Shown: piece by piece, positions 18,674 through 26,016 of the stretch
How positions within the stretch are numbered: position 1 is the stretch's first letter
How the letters are laid out: every line of letters begins with the position of its first letter
Source: Aureliella sp046290675
GTDB lineage: Bacteria; Planctomycetota; Planctomycetia; Pirellulales; Pirellulaceae
Length of the DNA: 64,000 bases
Assembly: GCA_046290675.1 (NCBI GenBank)
Contig: JBKAHA010000007.1
Location: forward strand, 303,139-367,138
Direction of reading: 5' to 3'
Program-made: the position numbers and the translations under genes
Notes under the pieces: model-generated
The model's database searches: none
Told to the model about the DNA's origin: nothing
The model's input: only the letters and a program-made list of their open reading frames with translations

Positions 18674-19048
18674 ATGGAGTTGCAGATCCAGATCGGTGGC
18701 GGGTTGCGTGGAGAGGCTGTTCCCAACAACTATCGCGAGTTGTTTTCGAGTTCATTGTCAAGGTTTTCTGAGCGAATTCGGTCCGTCCGAGTCTTTATTG
18801 ATGATGTAAACGGACCGAAGGGTGGCATCGATAAACAGTGTCGATGCGTCGTCGCGATTGCGGGAGTTCCTGAGGTCATCGTGACCGACCGTGATGAGAG
18901 CCTAGTGTCGCTTCTTCATCGCGTTGCCAATCGTGCCTCCTTCACCGTAAGTCAACGCCTTGATCGAGCTGCTAAAAAGGTGATACGAGCTCAGAAACAT
19001 AGCCGGCTGCAACTGGATACGCCTGAGGTTAATGATCTCGAGGCGTAA
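18674..19048 (+). CDS. HPF/RaiA-like ribosome-associated protein
   Basis: A 124-residue protein with the fold pattern of hibernation-promoting factor (beta-alpha-beta-beta-beta-alpha). The diagnostic stretch is RSVRVFIDDVNGPKGGIDKQ followed by CRCVVAIAG, matching the RVxVxLSDxNGPKGGxDKxC line of HPF-like proteins. A second helix follows (SLVSLLHRVANRASFTVSQR). It lacks the long C-terminal dimerisation domain of long HPF. The start at ATG 18674 follows GAGGTAC; the reading frame is open further upstream but shows no better site. The family binds the 30S subunit during stress or stasis. A zf-TFIIB gene lies 59 bp downstream on the same strand. Confidence 0.85.
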   Translation: MELQIQIGGGLRGEAVPNNYRELFSSSLSRFSERIRSVRVFIDDVNGPKGGIDKQCRCVVAIAGVPEVIVTDRDESLVSLLHRVANRASFTVSQRLDRAAKKVIRAQKHSRLQLDTPEVNDLEA

Positions 19049-19107
19049 GCGCTGCAACTTGTTTTCGCTGTTGATCATTCGATTCATTTTCCGTGGTAGA
19101 TGAATAG

Positions 19108-19368
19108 ATGGACTGTCCGACCTGTGATGCGAAGCTCTCAATAACGCATCGAGAGAACATTGAGATTGACTATTGCCCAGAGTGTCGCGGTATATGGCTT
19201 GATCGTGGCGAACTCGACAAGCTTATCGAGCGATCCTCGCGGCATTCTGATGAACGCGTGGATCGTCGCGACCGAGACCACCAGCGTAGAGACCGAGACT
19301 ACGATCGCCGGGAGTACAAGTACAAGAAGCGAAAGTCGTGGTTGTCAGAGCTATTGGATTTCGACTAG
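19108..19368 (+). CDS. zf-TFIIB zinc-ribbon protein
   Basis: An 86-residue protein. Residues 1-45 form a zinc ribbon: MDCPTCDAKLSI with the first C-x2-C, and IDYCPECRGIWLDRGELDKL with the second. This is the Pfam zf-TFIIB pattern. The second half is a low-complexity basic/acidic tract (repeated RRDRD and YDRREYKYKKRK) ending in SWLSELLDFD. Function in bacteria is not known. It is probably co-transcribed with the HPF-like gene upstream. Confidence 0.92.
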   Translation: MDCPTCDAKLSITHRENIEIDYCPECRGIWLDRGELDKLIERSSRHSDERVDRRDRDHQRRDRDYDRREYKYKKRKSWLSELLDFD

Positions 19369-19522
19369 AGCCGACGGCCACGAGAGACTGAGCAAGATGC
19401 TATGGCGCATTTCGATGTTGGTGGAAATGTCTCAGCTCCATTAAGATCTTTCAAATCGCGATTTGCCCCGGAGAACGGTAGCAGTTCTCCATTTCGGTCT
19501 ACTTCGATTGGCACTCACCAAC

Positions 19523-20980
19523 ATGCGCACGCATCGCCGTCCACTGAGCGTCCTGATTATCGGCGCAGGGATGAGCGGGATCTGCATGGCCATCCGCCTA
19601 AAGCACGCGGGATTCCGATCTGTAACGATTCTCGAGTCGTCCAATAATGTGGGCGGAACCTGGTCGAAGAATACGTATCCCAACGCAGGATGCGATGTGC
19701 CTTCTCACTTGTACTCTTTTTCTTTTGCGCCGAATCCGGGATGGTCCCAGAAGTACGCACGGCAGCCAGAGATCCTGGATTATTTTCGCAACTGTGCGGA
19801 GCGGTTTGGAATCCAATCTCAAATTCGATTTGGCGAGCGTGTTGAGTCGGCTGAGTACGACGCGGAGTCAGCGACATGGAAAGTGAAAACGGCTCATGGA
19901 AAGGAACTGAGGGCTGCAATTCTGATCAGTGCCGTTGGGCAATTGAATCGTCCCCATGTCCCGGATTTCGAGGGAATCGACCAATACGAGGGCGATGCAT
20001 GGCATAGTGCTCGCTGGAATCATGAGTTTGATTTGACTGGCAAAACAGTCGCTGTTGTTGGTAATGGGGCGAGCGCAGTACAGCTGCTGCCAACGGTGGC
20101 GAAGACGGCAAAGCGAACCATCGTGTTTCAACGCACACCCAGCTGGATACATCCGCTGAAGAACCGGCCTTACTCTGCTTTTGCGAAATGGTGCTTTGCC
20201 AATTTGCCATTAGTGGCACGCGTCTACCGATGATGGATTTATTGGCAGTCCGAATGGCGGATTATCGCTTTCCGGCACGGCAGCAAGATCAACAAGGAAT
20301 ACGCCCGTTGGCTGCGGAGGAAGATGCGGCGTCAGTTACCTGAGTCTTATTGGGAGCAGATGTTGCTGCAGTATGAGCCTGGATGCAAAAGGATATTGTT
20401 GTCGAACGATTACCTACAGACGATGGCTCGGGACGACGTCGAACTGGTGGGTGATTCGATCGAAAGATTCCATCCGGGAGGTCCCGTCACGGCGAAAGGC
20501 CACTATCAATGCGATGCGGTCATCTTCGCAACGGGCTTTCGTGCCAACGAGTTCTTGCAGCCCATTTCGGTTCGCGGTCGCAACGGTCTACTGCTCGAAA
20601 GCTACTGGGACGGACGTCCTAGGGCTTTCTTTGGACTGTCCGTTCCGAAGTTTCCGAACTTCTTCATGCTCTACGGACCCAATACCAATCTCGGGCACAA
20701 CTCGATCATTTTCATGGTGGAACAGCAAGTGGATTTGGTGCTGCGGTGTATGCGATGGATGCGTCGGAAGGGGCTCGAAGACATCGAAGTGAGTCGTTTC
20801 GCGGCGGACCGCAATCAGGAAGAAATTCAAAGCTCGCTCCGCGACTCCGTTTGGTCAGGTGAGTGCACAAACTGGTACAAGACCGCAGACGGCCACATTC
20901 CCAACAACTGGTCCGGATCCGCCTTGAAGTACTGGTACCACCTAAAGCGAGATCGACTGGATGCATTTCGATTCCGGTGA
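19523..20980 (+). pseudogene. Flavin-containing (Baeyer-Villiger-type) monooxygenase, in-frame TGA
   Basis: The frame runs from ATG 19523 to 20980 in one phase but is cut by a TGA at 20231-20233. The N-terminal part has the Rossmann FAD motif VLIIGAGMSGICMAIRLKHA, GGTWSKNTYPNAGCDVPS typical of Baeyer-Villiger enzymes, and the NADPH motif VAVVGNGASAVQ. After the stop the same frame continues as WIYWQSEWRIIAFRHGS and RWLRRKMRRQLPE, then FATGFRANEFLQP and FGLSVPKFPNFFMLYGPNTN, all expected for the family. No base needs to be inserted or deleted. A single substitution (from TGG or CGA) explains it. No feature suggests selenocysteine. Either a recent nonsense mutation or a sequencing error. Confidence 0.85.
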
Positions 20981-21245
20981 GCAGCATATTGTCCTGGCTG
21001 TAGTCTCACTTGGCTGACTAGTGGGACTACGTAGGCTCTGAGGTTCAATGCGTGGCGAAAGCACGTTTCGTTGCGTTTCTTCATCGAGTGTTTTGCCCGT
21101 TTTCCCCCGCAAAGTTTATCTAGCCGTTACGACGCGCGAGCGATCCCCTTAACGGAACTTTTATCGCTTTTTCATATTCTCCAGTTGGTCCGCCGTTCCC
21201 GATTCACTGCCTTAACTAGGTTAGGCGACTTGTCACAATGGACCT

Positions 21246-22769
21246 ATGCTATCAAAGAAATTACCGGTAACTCTTGGCGCGGTTGCCCTTTATCTATCGA
21301 TAGACGCCACCGTGGGCTTCGCCCAGATCAACTACACCAATAACTTCCTGACCGATCCCAACTCGGGCTACTTTCAGGACTCCGTGCTGGAGGAGTCGAA
21401 AGCGGCTGCCGATGCTGTTGCCGAGGTGGCTGAGTTAGGTATAGAGGAAGCGGTTCCGGATCTCGAGAAGATCATCGAGGATCTTGAGAAGCGGATCGAC
21501 GAGCTCGAAGAAGCAAACGAGCCAGAGGAAGAAGAGCCAGAAGAATACAAGCCACCATCCAAACCGTCTTGGTCTTGGACCGGTCGGATTCACGCTGACT
21601 ATTGGGGCTACCCAAACGAATCGGAGTCGATTGGATTCTTTGAAAACCCAGATCCTGCTTCTGCAGCGTTTGGCGACGATACGGAAGACCGATTCGCTTT
21701 CAGGCGATTGCGTCTTGGCATGAAAGGCGATGTCCTTGAAACGATGCTCTACAAGCTCGAAGTTGACTACAACAACCCGGGCCGCCCCGAGTACAAGGAT
21801 ATTTATCTGGGTTGGAAGGAGTTGCCTCATAACCAGACATTGCTACTTGGTAATCAGAAGCGTCCGCTCGGAATGGACCACTTGAACAGTAGTCGTTACA
21901 ACGTCTTTATGGAACGTCCGCTCGTTGTCGAAGCCTTTAACGAAGATGCTCGTCGAATTGGCCTGGCTATGTACGGGTACACCGATGATGAGTTGTTCCA
22001 CTGGCGCTACGGTGTTTACAACCTCGAGAATACGTCTACGGACGGTCGTTTTATTGGAGACTCTTTGCAGCTTAGTGCGAATGCTCGACTTTCTTCGAGC
22101 CCCTGGTACGACGAAAGCTCCGGTGGACGCGGCTATTTCCACTGGGCGGTCGCTGGCATGTACGCACGTCCCGATGGTGACAATTTTGCTGCGGACACCA
22201 ACAGCAACGACGGACGTTTTCGGACTCGTGGTGAGAACCGCTCTGACTCGCGTTGGTTGAACACCGGACGCATCGCCGGGATTTCTGACTATGAAATTCT
22301 CGCACTGGAGTCGGCCTTGAATGTCGGATCAGTGCAAGTTGTCTCTGAATTCCAGGCCAACTGGACCCAACGCGACGCAGGGAGCGAGCTTTTCTTCCAC
22401 GGAGGATACGTACAGGTTTCGTATTTCTTGACTGGCGAGCACCAACCTTACAACCGCCAGCAGGGCATTATTGGCCGAGTGAAACCCTTTGAGAACTTTT
22501 TCTTAGTGGATCGCTGCGGCGGTGGTCGTGGGCTTGGGCTCGGTGCACTCCAAATCGCGGCTCGTTTCTCCTACCTGGACTTATCCGACGATGATGTCCT
22601 CGGTGGGGTTGGGAGTAACTTTACTGCGGGCTTGAACTGGTTTTGGACGGCTTATTCAAAGGTTCAGCTTAACTATATCTACGGTGACATTCAGGAGCAC
22701 TCTCCCGTTGGTGGCTTCACCGAGGGGACTTACAACGTGATTGGAACTCGATTCATGGTCGACTTCTAA
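21246..22769 (+). CDS. Phosphate-selective-type (OprO/OprP) outer-membrane porin
   Basis: A 507-residue protein with signal peptide (LGAVALYLSIDATVGFA). Residues about 35-95 form an acidic coiled coil (DLEKIIEDLEKRIDELEEAN), as in many trimeric porins, followed by a proline-rich spacer. The beta-barrel starts at SWTGRIHADYWGYPNE and continues with FRRLRLGMKGDVLETMLYKL, then LLLGNQKRPLGMDHLNSSRY, motifs of the phosphate-selective porin O/P family. It ends in a terminal strand with F (VIGTRFMVDF), the usual barrel-insertion signal. Substrate may be phosphate or another anion. No clear ribosome binding site precedes the ATG. The next gene starts 67 bp downstream. Confidence 0.9.
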   Translation: MLSKKLPVTLGAVALYLSIDATVGFAQINYTNNFLTDPNSGYFQDSVLEESKAAADAVAEVAELGIEEAVPDLEKIIEDLEKRIDELEEANEPEEEEPEEYKPPSKPSWSWTGRIHADYWGYPNESESIGFFENPDPASAAFGDDTEDRFAFRRLRLGMKGDVLETMLYKLEVDYNNPGRPEYKDIYLGWKELPHNQTLLLGNQKRPLGMDHLNSSRYNVFMERPLVVEAFNEDARRIGLAMYGYTDDELFHWRYGVYNLENTSTDGRFIGDSLQLSANARLSSSPWYDESSGGRGYFHWAVAGMYARPDGDNFAADTNSNDGRFRTRGENRSDSRWLNTGRIAGISDYEILALESALNVGSVQVVSEFQANWTQRDAGSELFFHGGYVQVSYFLTGEHQPYNRQQGIIGRVKPFENFFLVDRCGGGRGLGLGALQIAARFSYLDLSDDDVLGGVGSNFTAGLNWFWTAYSKVQLNYIYGDIQEHSPVGGFTEGTYNVIGTRFMVDF

Positions 22770-22836
22770 CTCTTCGGTAAGTCAACTGCAGTCAAACAAC
22801 ACCCAAGCGGAATCAAACTCATTCAGGAATAGAAAG

Positions 22837-23451
22837 ATGCTAGCTAGATTAGCAAGAATCGGACTCGCCGCTGCGTTCTTGGCGTTGATCGGATCGAACT
22901 CTGTAGTTGCAGGCGACATCTGTCGCAACGCTAGCTGTCCCAAGTGCGAGACTTGCTGCGAGCTCAAGGTCGAAGAAGGGACCGAAGAAAAGCACTGCTG
23001 GAAGACCGAAAAGAAGACGGTTTGTATTCCAAAGGTCACTTTTTCTTGGCAGTGGCCATTCCAGAAGAAAAAGAGTCAGCAAAACTGCGACGCAAGCTGT
23101 AACAAGCCATGCTGCGAGCCCCCAAAGCTGGCGAAGACCCGGAAGGTCTGCACGCTTGTTAAGGAGACTTTCGAATGTCCAGTTTGCAAATACAAGTGGG
23201 GCCCAAAAGAATCAACTCCATGCACGGTCTGCACAGAAACGGAACTCCCAATATTCGGAGCTGTTGCTCCACAACCGACATCGGCTAGTCAGCAAGCCTT
23301 GAAGGTGCAGCAACCAGCACCCGCCATCCAGCCAGTAAAGGGCCAGCAGCCGGCTCCAATCGTTTCGTCGCGCGTCGCGCGGGGTGAAACAGCGGCAACA
23401 GAGGCCGCAAAGCCTGTATCTAGACCGGTCGTCCTGCGTCTAAGCAACTAA
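22837..23451 (+). CDS. Cysteine-rich exported protein
   Basis: A 204-residue protein that I cannot assign to a named family. It starts at ATG 22837 after AGGAATAGAAAG; the open frame extends back into the porin gene, but that part looks non-coding. A signal peptide (IGLAAAFLALIGSNSVVAG) is followed by about 110 residues holding 16 cysteines, many in C-x2-C or CC pairs (CPKCETCCEL, CNKPCCEPPK, CPVCKYKW, CTVC). Several are spaced like zinc- or metal-binding knuckles, or they may form disulfides. The tail is rich in Pro, Gln and Ala (QQPAPAIQPVKGQQPAP). Its place behind a porin suggests an envelope role. Confidence 0.8.
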   Translation: MLARLARIGLAAAFLALIGSNSVVAGDICRNASCPKCETCCELKVEEGTEEKHCWKTEKKTVCIPKVTFSWQWPFQKKKSQQNCDASCNKPCCEPPKLAKTRKVCTLVKETFECPVCKYKWGPKESTPCTVCTETELPIFGAVAPQPTSASQQALKVQQPAPAIQPVKGQQPAPIVSSRVARGETAATEAAKPVSRPVVLRLSN

Positions 23452-23829
23452 CCATTGGGGGCCGGTGCTGAGTTGATCTTGAGACCGCAATCCTGTTTCC
23501 AAAAAATCTCGAGAGTGGCGGTTCGGGCTTAGGCTCGGTCCGCCTTTATCTTTAGGTCATACTTATGTTTATGTTGCTGCTATGACGGACACTCGAATGG
23601 CACGGTATGTGCGAATGCGGCGATTCAACCTGTTGTCCCCAAAACGGCTGGGGTTGAAGTATTGGGCTAATCAGAGTCTGAATGCAGTCTGTGAATTCTT
23701 GCGAGTTGCTGGCGCACAGCTAATAAGCTTTTGTCTGGCAAGCATGACAGATGGGGGCAGCGAGCAATCAAGCGTGCATGGAAACCGCTATCGCAATCGT
23801 AGGTACGCACCCAAACGAAGAGAGCGTCT
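23452..23829. other. Gene-free stretch, possible weak terminator
   Basis: No convincing gene lies here; the 83-codon plus-strand frame at 23582 lacks a ribosome binding site and family features. At 23517-23544, GGCGG and CCGCC could pair around an 18-base loop and are followed by TTTATCTTT. This may be the terminator of the porin operon, but the stem is short. Confidence 0.4.
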
Positions 23830-24027
23830 TTAGTAGACGAAGTAGAAGAAGCAGCCTATGGCAACCAAGCCAAAGACTAGTCTCCAATCGAGAATCGCGG
23901 GATGGTCCTGGTGGCAATCAGTGACGCTTGGAACTGCAACCAACGGTTCTTCATGCGGTTCGAGAGAAGTCGACACAGGTAGTTCCCGAAGAGAGAGGAG
24001 TCTTGGTAGCCCCTTTTCGAAGAACAA
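23830..24027 (-). CDS. Candidate small tail-anchored membrane protein
   Basis: A 65-codon frame that I would not accept on length alone. Its TTG start (24025-24027) is preceded by GGAGGTGATCC with optimal spacing (nine bases from GGAGG). This is an 11-base match to the complement of the 16S rRNA 3' end, the strongest ribosome binding site I saw in the window. The product is soluble for about 45 residues (LRELPVSTSLEPHEEPLVAV) and ends in one hydrophobic helix (WRLVFGLVAIGCFFYFVY), a tail-anchor layout. A -10-like TAGACT and an 11-bp-periodic TTAACA array lie upstream on the same strand. The CGTCT/AGACG pair at 23825-23839 overlaps the stop and could be a terminator stem. Family unknown. Confidence 0.5.
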   Translation of the reverse strand: MFFEKGLPRLLSLRELPVSTSLEPHEEPLVAVPSVTDCHQDHPAILDWRLVFGLVAIGCFFYFVY

Positions 24028-24051
24028 CGGGGATCACCTCCAACGTCGGGT

Positions 24052-24057
24052 AGTCTA
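24052..24057 (-). promoter_or_regulatory. Possible -10 element (TAGACT) for the small membrane gene
   Basis: On the minus strand TAGACT matches TATAAT at four of six positions, including the key T-A and final T. It lies eight bases downstream of the last degenerate unit of the TTAACA array and about ten bases upstream of the ribosome binding site. This spacing is like phosphate-regulon promoters in which activator repeats replace the -35 box. Confidence 0.35.
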
Positions 24058-24065
24058 GCCTGGAC

Positions 24066-24107
24066 CTGTGCTAAATTGTGTTAAGGTGTTGTTAAGTTGT
24101 TGTTAAG
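24066..24107 (-). promoter_or_regulatory. 11-bp-periodic TTAACA array, Pho-box-like
   Basis: On the plus strand GTTAAG starts at 24080, 24091 and 24102, exactly 11 bp apart. On the minus strand this reads CTTAACAACAA, CTTAACAACAC, CTTAACACAAT, then a weaker TTAGCAC. Tandem TTAACA-type half-sites on an 11-bp register are the known binding pattern of OmpR/PhoB-family regulators (PhoP in Bacillus, SphR in cyanobacteria). The array ends near a -10-like TAGACT and the small membrane gene. That the regulator here is Pho-like is inference. Confidence 0.5.
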
Positions 24108-24112
24108 GTTGC

Positions 24113-24128
24113 GTGAAGATGGCTTCAC
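24113..24128. repeat. Inverted repeat beside the TTAACA array
   Basis: GTGAAG and CTTCAC pair perfectly around a four-base loop (ATGG). It lies five bases from the 11-bp array and about 100 bases beyond the 3' end of the methyltransferase gene. It could be an additional operator or a short hairpin; there is no T-run. Confidence 0.45.
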
Positions 24129-24231
24129 ATTCTGGTTTAACCCTTAAAACCTTGTCTTCTTGTGAAATCCGCAAGATAAGAGCCGGGATTCTAGATTCCA
24201 TTCTGGCTATCAAGGCGGTTCTTGTGGGGGG

Positions 24232-25266
24232 CTAGCCGTTCCGGTACACGAGAGCCGTGCAACCATCCATTGTTGGAAGCGGTTCGTCTTGGCGAGCGAA
24301 TCCAACGCTGGACAGCACTTCATCGTGTTCTGAAACGCTGTAGCAACTACCCTGCCCTGCGGTGAGGCGAAACAGAGTCAACGCGTAGCAGGCCATCCAC
24401 AGTGATTCGAGCTGCTGCTCTTCGGGACACTCGGACTCCAGTAAGGGTTCGTGGATAATGACAATGCCATCGGGTGAAATCCCCTGTGCGATACCCGCTA
24501 CGATTTTCTTGTAATCATCCAGCAGCCAATCGTGAGCTGTATTAGATAGCACGTAAACGTCGGAGGGCGGAATTGATTTGAAGATGTCCAATTCAACGAA
24601 TTCCATTCTATCATCAGGCTCGTCAACCATCGCCTTAGCGTACCGAAGGCCCTGTGCCTGATCGGCGAGTGTGGCTGTCGCGATGTGTGGGATTATCTCC
24701 AGGCAATTCTGCATGAGGTAAGGGGATCCCGCTCCTAGATCGGTTATGCGTGTCTGATTTGGGGTCATCTCATCACGAATGATCCTGGCAAGACTTGGAG
24801 CAAAGGCTCTCGCACGCGAGCCTAGGCCTACGCTGATCGCCTGTGCGAGATCCTGTGTTGCGTCGTCCTCCATCAACGAAGTGCTGCCGGAGCCGGCGTA
24901 TAGTGGCGGACCAGAGAATTCGCCTTGGAGATTGGCCCAAAGCTCCGCTTCGGCTTCGCCGCTGCCCATGCTTAGATAGGGCGATCGGGTGAAGGCAGAT
25001 TCAGAGGAGAGGCATTCCTTTGCCATCGCACTCAAAATCCAATGGGAGTCCGACGGCTCGAGGATTCTCATCGCGACCAAAAGGTGGACGACTGTTCTTG
25101 CGCCTTGCTGAGTAAAGCCGAAGTCAGCCTGTAATGATTCAAGTGAGCAAGGACGCCCGTCGAGACGATCAATGAGCCCATGAGTCAGGACGCATCGGAG
25201 TGTTAGTGAAGCTTCCTCAAAGCGGAGGAGTGCATAAAACCAGCTTGCATCCAACATTGGGTTCAT
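24232..25266 (-). CDS. SAM-dependent O-methyltransferase (Methyltransf_2 type)
   Basis: A 344-residue cytosolic protein. The N-terminal 90 residues form a winged-helix dimerisation domain (SLESLQADFGFTQQGARTVV; HLLVAMRILEPSDSHWILS), as in plant-type O-methyltransferases. The Rossmann domain follows, with motif I ITDLGAGSPYLMQNCLEIIP, the adenine site VELDIFKSIP, and LSNTAHDWLLDDYKKIVAGI in place of the usual LKxILHDWxDExxxxIL. The ending GQGSCYSVSEHDEVLSSVGF is also typical. The catalytic histidine is plausible as the H in AHDW. Such enzymes methylate small hydroxylated compounds, often in secondary metabolism, but no biosynthetic neighbours are present. The upstream region carries two overlapping perfect palindromes. 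Confidence 0.87.
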   Translation of the reverse strand: MNPMLDASWFYALLRFEEASLTLRCVLTHGLIDRLDGRPCSLESLQADFGFTQQGARTVVHLLVAMRILEPSDSHWILSAMAKECLSSESAFTRSPYLSMGSGEAEAELWANLQGEFSGPPLYAGSGSTSLMEDDATQDLAQAISVGLGSRARAFAPSLARIIRDEMTPNQTRITDLGAGSPYLMQNCLEIIPHIATATLADQAQGLRYAKAMVDEPDDRMEFVELDIFKSIPPSDVYVLSNTAHDWLLDDYKKIVAGIAQGISPDGIVIIHEPLLESECPEEQQLESLWMACYALTLFRLTAGQGSCYSVSEHDEVLSSVGFARQDEPLPTMDGCTALVYRNG

Positions 25267-25346
25267 TCTATTGACAGAGAAAGTTCGCCGATCTCACACG
25301 GAGAAAATGCAGCTGGCACGGACGGTGGGATCCGAATCAAACTGCC

Positions 25347-25362
25347 AAGCGTTCGAACGCTT
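25347..25362. promoter_or_regulatory. Perfect 16-bp palindrome upstream of the methyltransferase
   Basis: AAGCGTTCGAACGCTT reads identically on both strands. It lies 81 bp upstream of the methyltransferase start and about 200 bp upstream of the ArsR gene on the other side. Its form suits a dimeric transcription-factor site. It shares three bases with the palindrome at 25360-25378. Confidence 0.6.
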
Positions 25363-25378
25363 TCATTTCAAATGAAAG
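25360..25378. promoter_or_regulatory. Perfect 19-bp palindrome overlapping the first
   Basis: CTTTCATTT and AAATGAAAG are exact reverse complements around a single central C. With the 16-bp palindrome at 25347 it forms a 32-bp composite element between the divergent methyltransferase and ArsR genes. The almost absent loop argues for a protein-binding site rather than an RNA hairpin. Confidence 0.6.
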
Positions 25379-25510
25379 TCTACCGGGATTCGCAAATTGC
25401 TGAATAGGCAGCTTGGCGTTCATATTGCGGCATCTCGGCGGGGCTTGCTATTCCTGGCTTGGCACGTACTTGTGATCGCAATTTATTGGCTCTGAAAAGA
25501 AAATATTGCA

Positions 25511-25561
25511 TTGTCTTATCGTGATGTTACGATACATTAATGTAATTAGGTGAGATATCGT
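25511..25561 (+). promoter_or_regulatory. Promoter with embedded ArsR-type operator
   Basis: A -35-like TTGTCT (25511-25516) and a -10-like TACATT (25533-25538) are separated by 16 bp. The spacer plus the first -10 bases holds a perfect inverted repeat, TATCGT-gatgtt-ACGATA (25517-25534). The -10 also overlaps a 10-bp palindrome, ACATTAATGT (25534-25543). A third TATCGT half-site lies at 25556-25561, just before the ATG. AGGTGAG (25548-25554) is the ribosome binding site. A repressor bound here would block polymerase directly, which fits autoregulation by the ArsR protein encoded next. Confidence 0.65.
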
Positions 25562-25565
25562 TCGC

Positions 25566-25910
25566 ATGGCAACCATGAAAAAGAAAACGAAAACGACAGG
25601 GGCTTCACAGAAGAAGCCAGTAGGTAGCGTCCAGGATTTCGCAGAAGCAGCTGAATGCTTGAAGGCGTTGGCGCATCCGGTTCGTTTGAGGGTGATTCAG
25701 CTATTGTTAGACGGGCAATACACGGTCGGGGAAATTGCGGCTGATTGTGAGATTCCAGATAACGTCGCTTCGGAGCATCTGCGGCTGCTTCAACGCTGCG
25801 GCTTTCTCAACAGCGAACGGGATGGCCGAAGAGTTTACTACCAAGTCGCTGAGCCTCACTTAGAAGGGCTGATGGCCTGCATTGAAGGTCGGTTCCTTCA
25901 ACACGCTTAG
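25566..25910 (+). CDS. ArsR-family repressor (YgaV-like)
   Basis: A 114-residue winged-helix regulator. The conserved core is CLKALAHPVRLRVIQLLL (31-48), the helix-turn-helix YTVGEIAADCEIPDNVASEH (52-71) and the wing SERDGRRVYYQV (83-94). The N-terminus is lysine-rich. Cysteines are at 31, 61, 78 and 105. The D-x-C-x-C metal motif of ArsR/SmtB sensors is absent, so a thiol or sulfide sensor is more likely than a metal sensor. It precedes a rhodanese/YgaP-like gene, the same order as ygaV-ygaP in Escherichia coli, where the regulator represses its own operon. ATG 25566 follows AGGTGAG. Confidence 0.92.
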   Translation: MATMKKKTKTTGASQKKPVGSVQDFAEAAECLKALAHPVRLRVIQLLLDGQYTVGEIAADCEIPDNVASEHLRLLQRCGFLNSERDGRRVYYQVAEPHLEGLMACIEGRFLQHA

Positions 25911-26016
25911 GATGGATTCCCGTTTGGCCGGATCACGCGTCAACCACGAACCGCCTTTCGATTACTCCGAATTAAGAATAACCCACCTCGTTCCAACTAT
26001 TTGCAGGAGTCCTGTG

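Noticed and set aside
20231..20233. TGA read as selenocysteine
   Set aside because: The monooxygenase family has no catalytic cysteine at this place, and the neighbouring residues suggest a Trp or Arg codon. No recoding hairpin was recognised downstream.
23582..23833. 83-codon plus-strand frame downstream of the cysteine-rich gene
   Set aside because: No ribosome binding site and a composition like random translation; it ends where the opposite-strand small gene ends.
24030..24041. GGATCACCTCC on the plus strand, identical to the end of 16S rRNA
   Set aside because: No other rRNA sequence surrounds it. On the minus strand it is an extended Shine-Dalgarno sequence placed correctly before a start codon, which explains it better.
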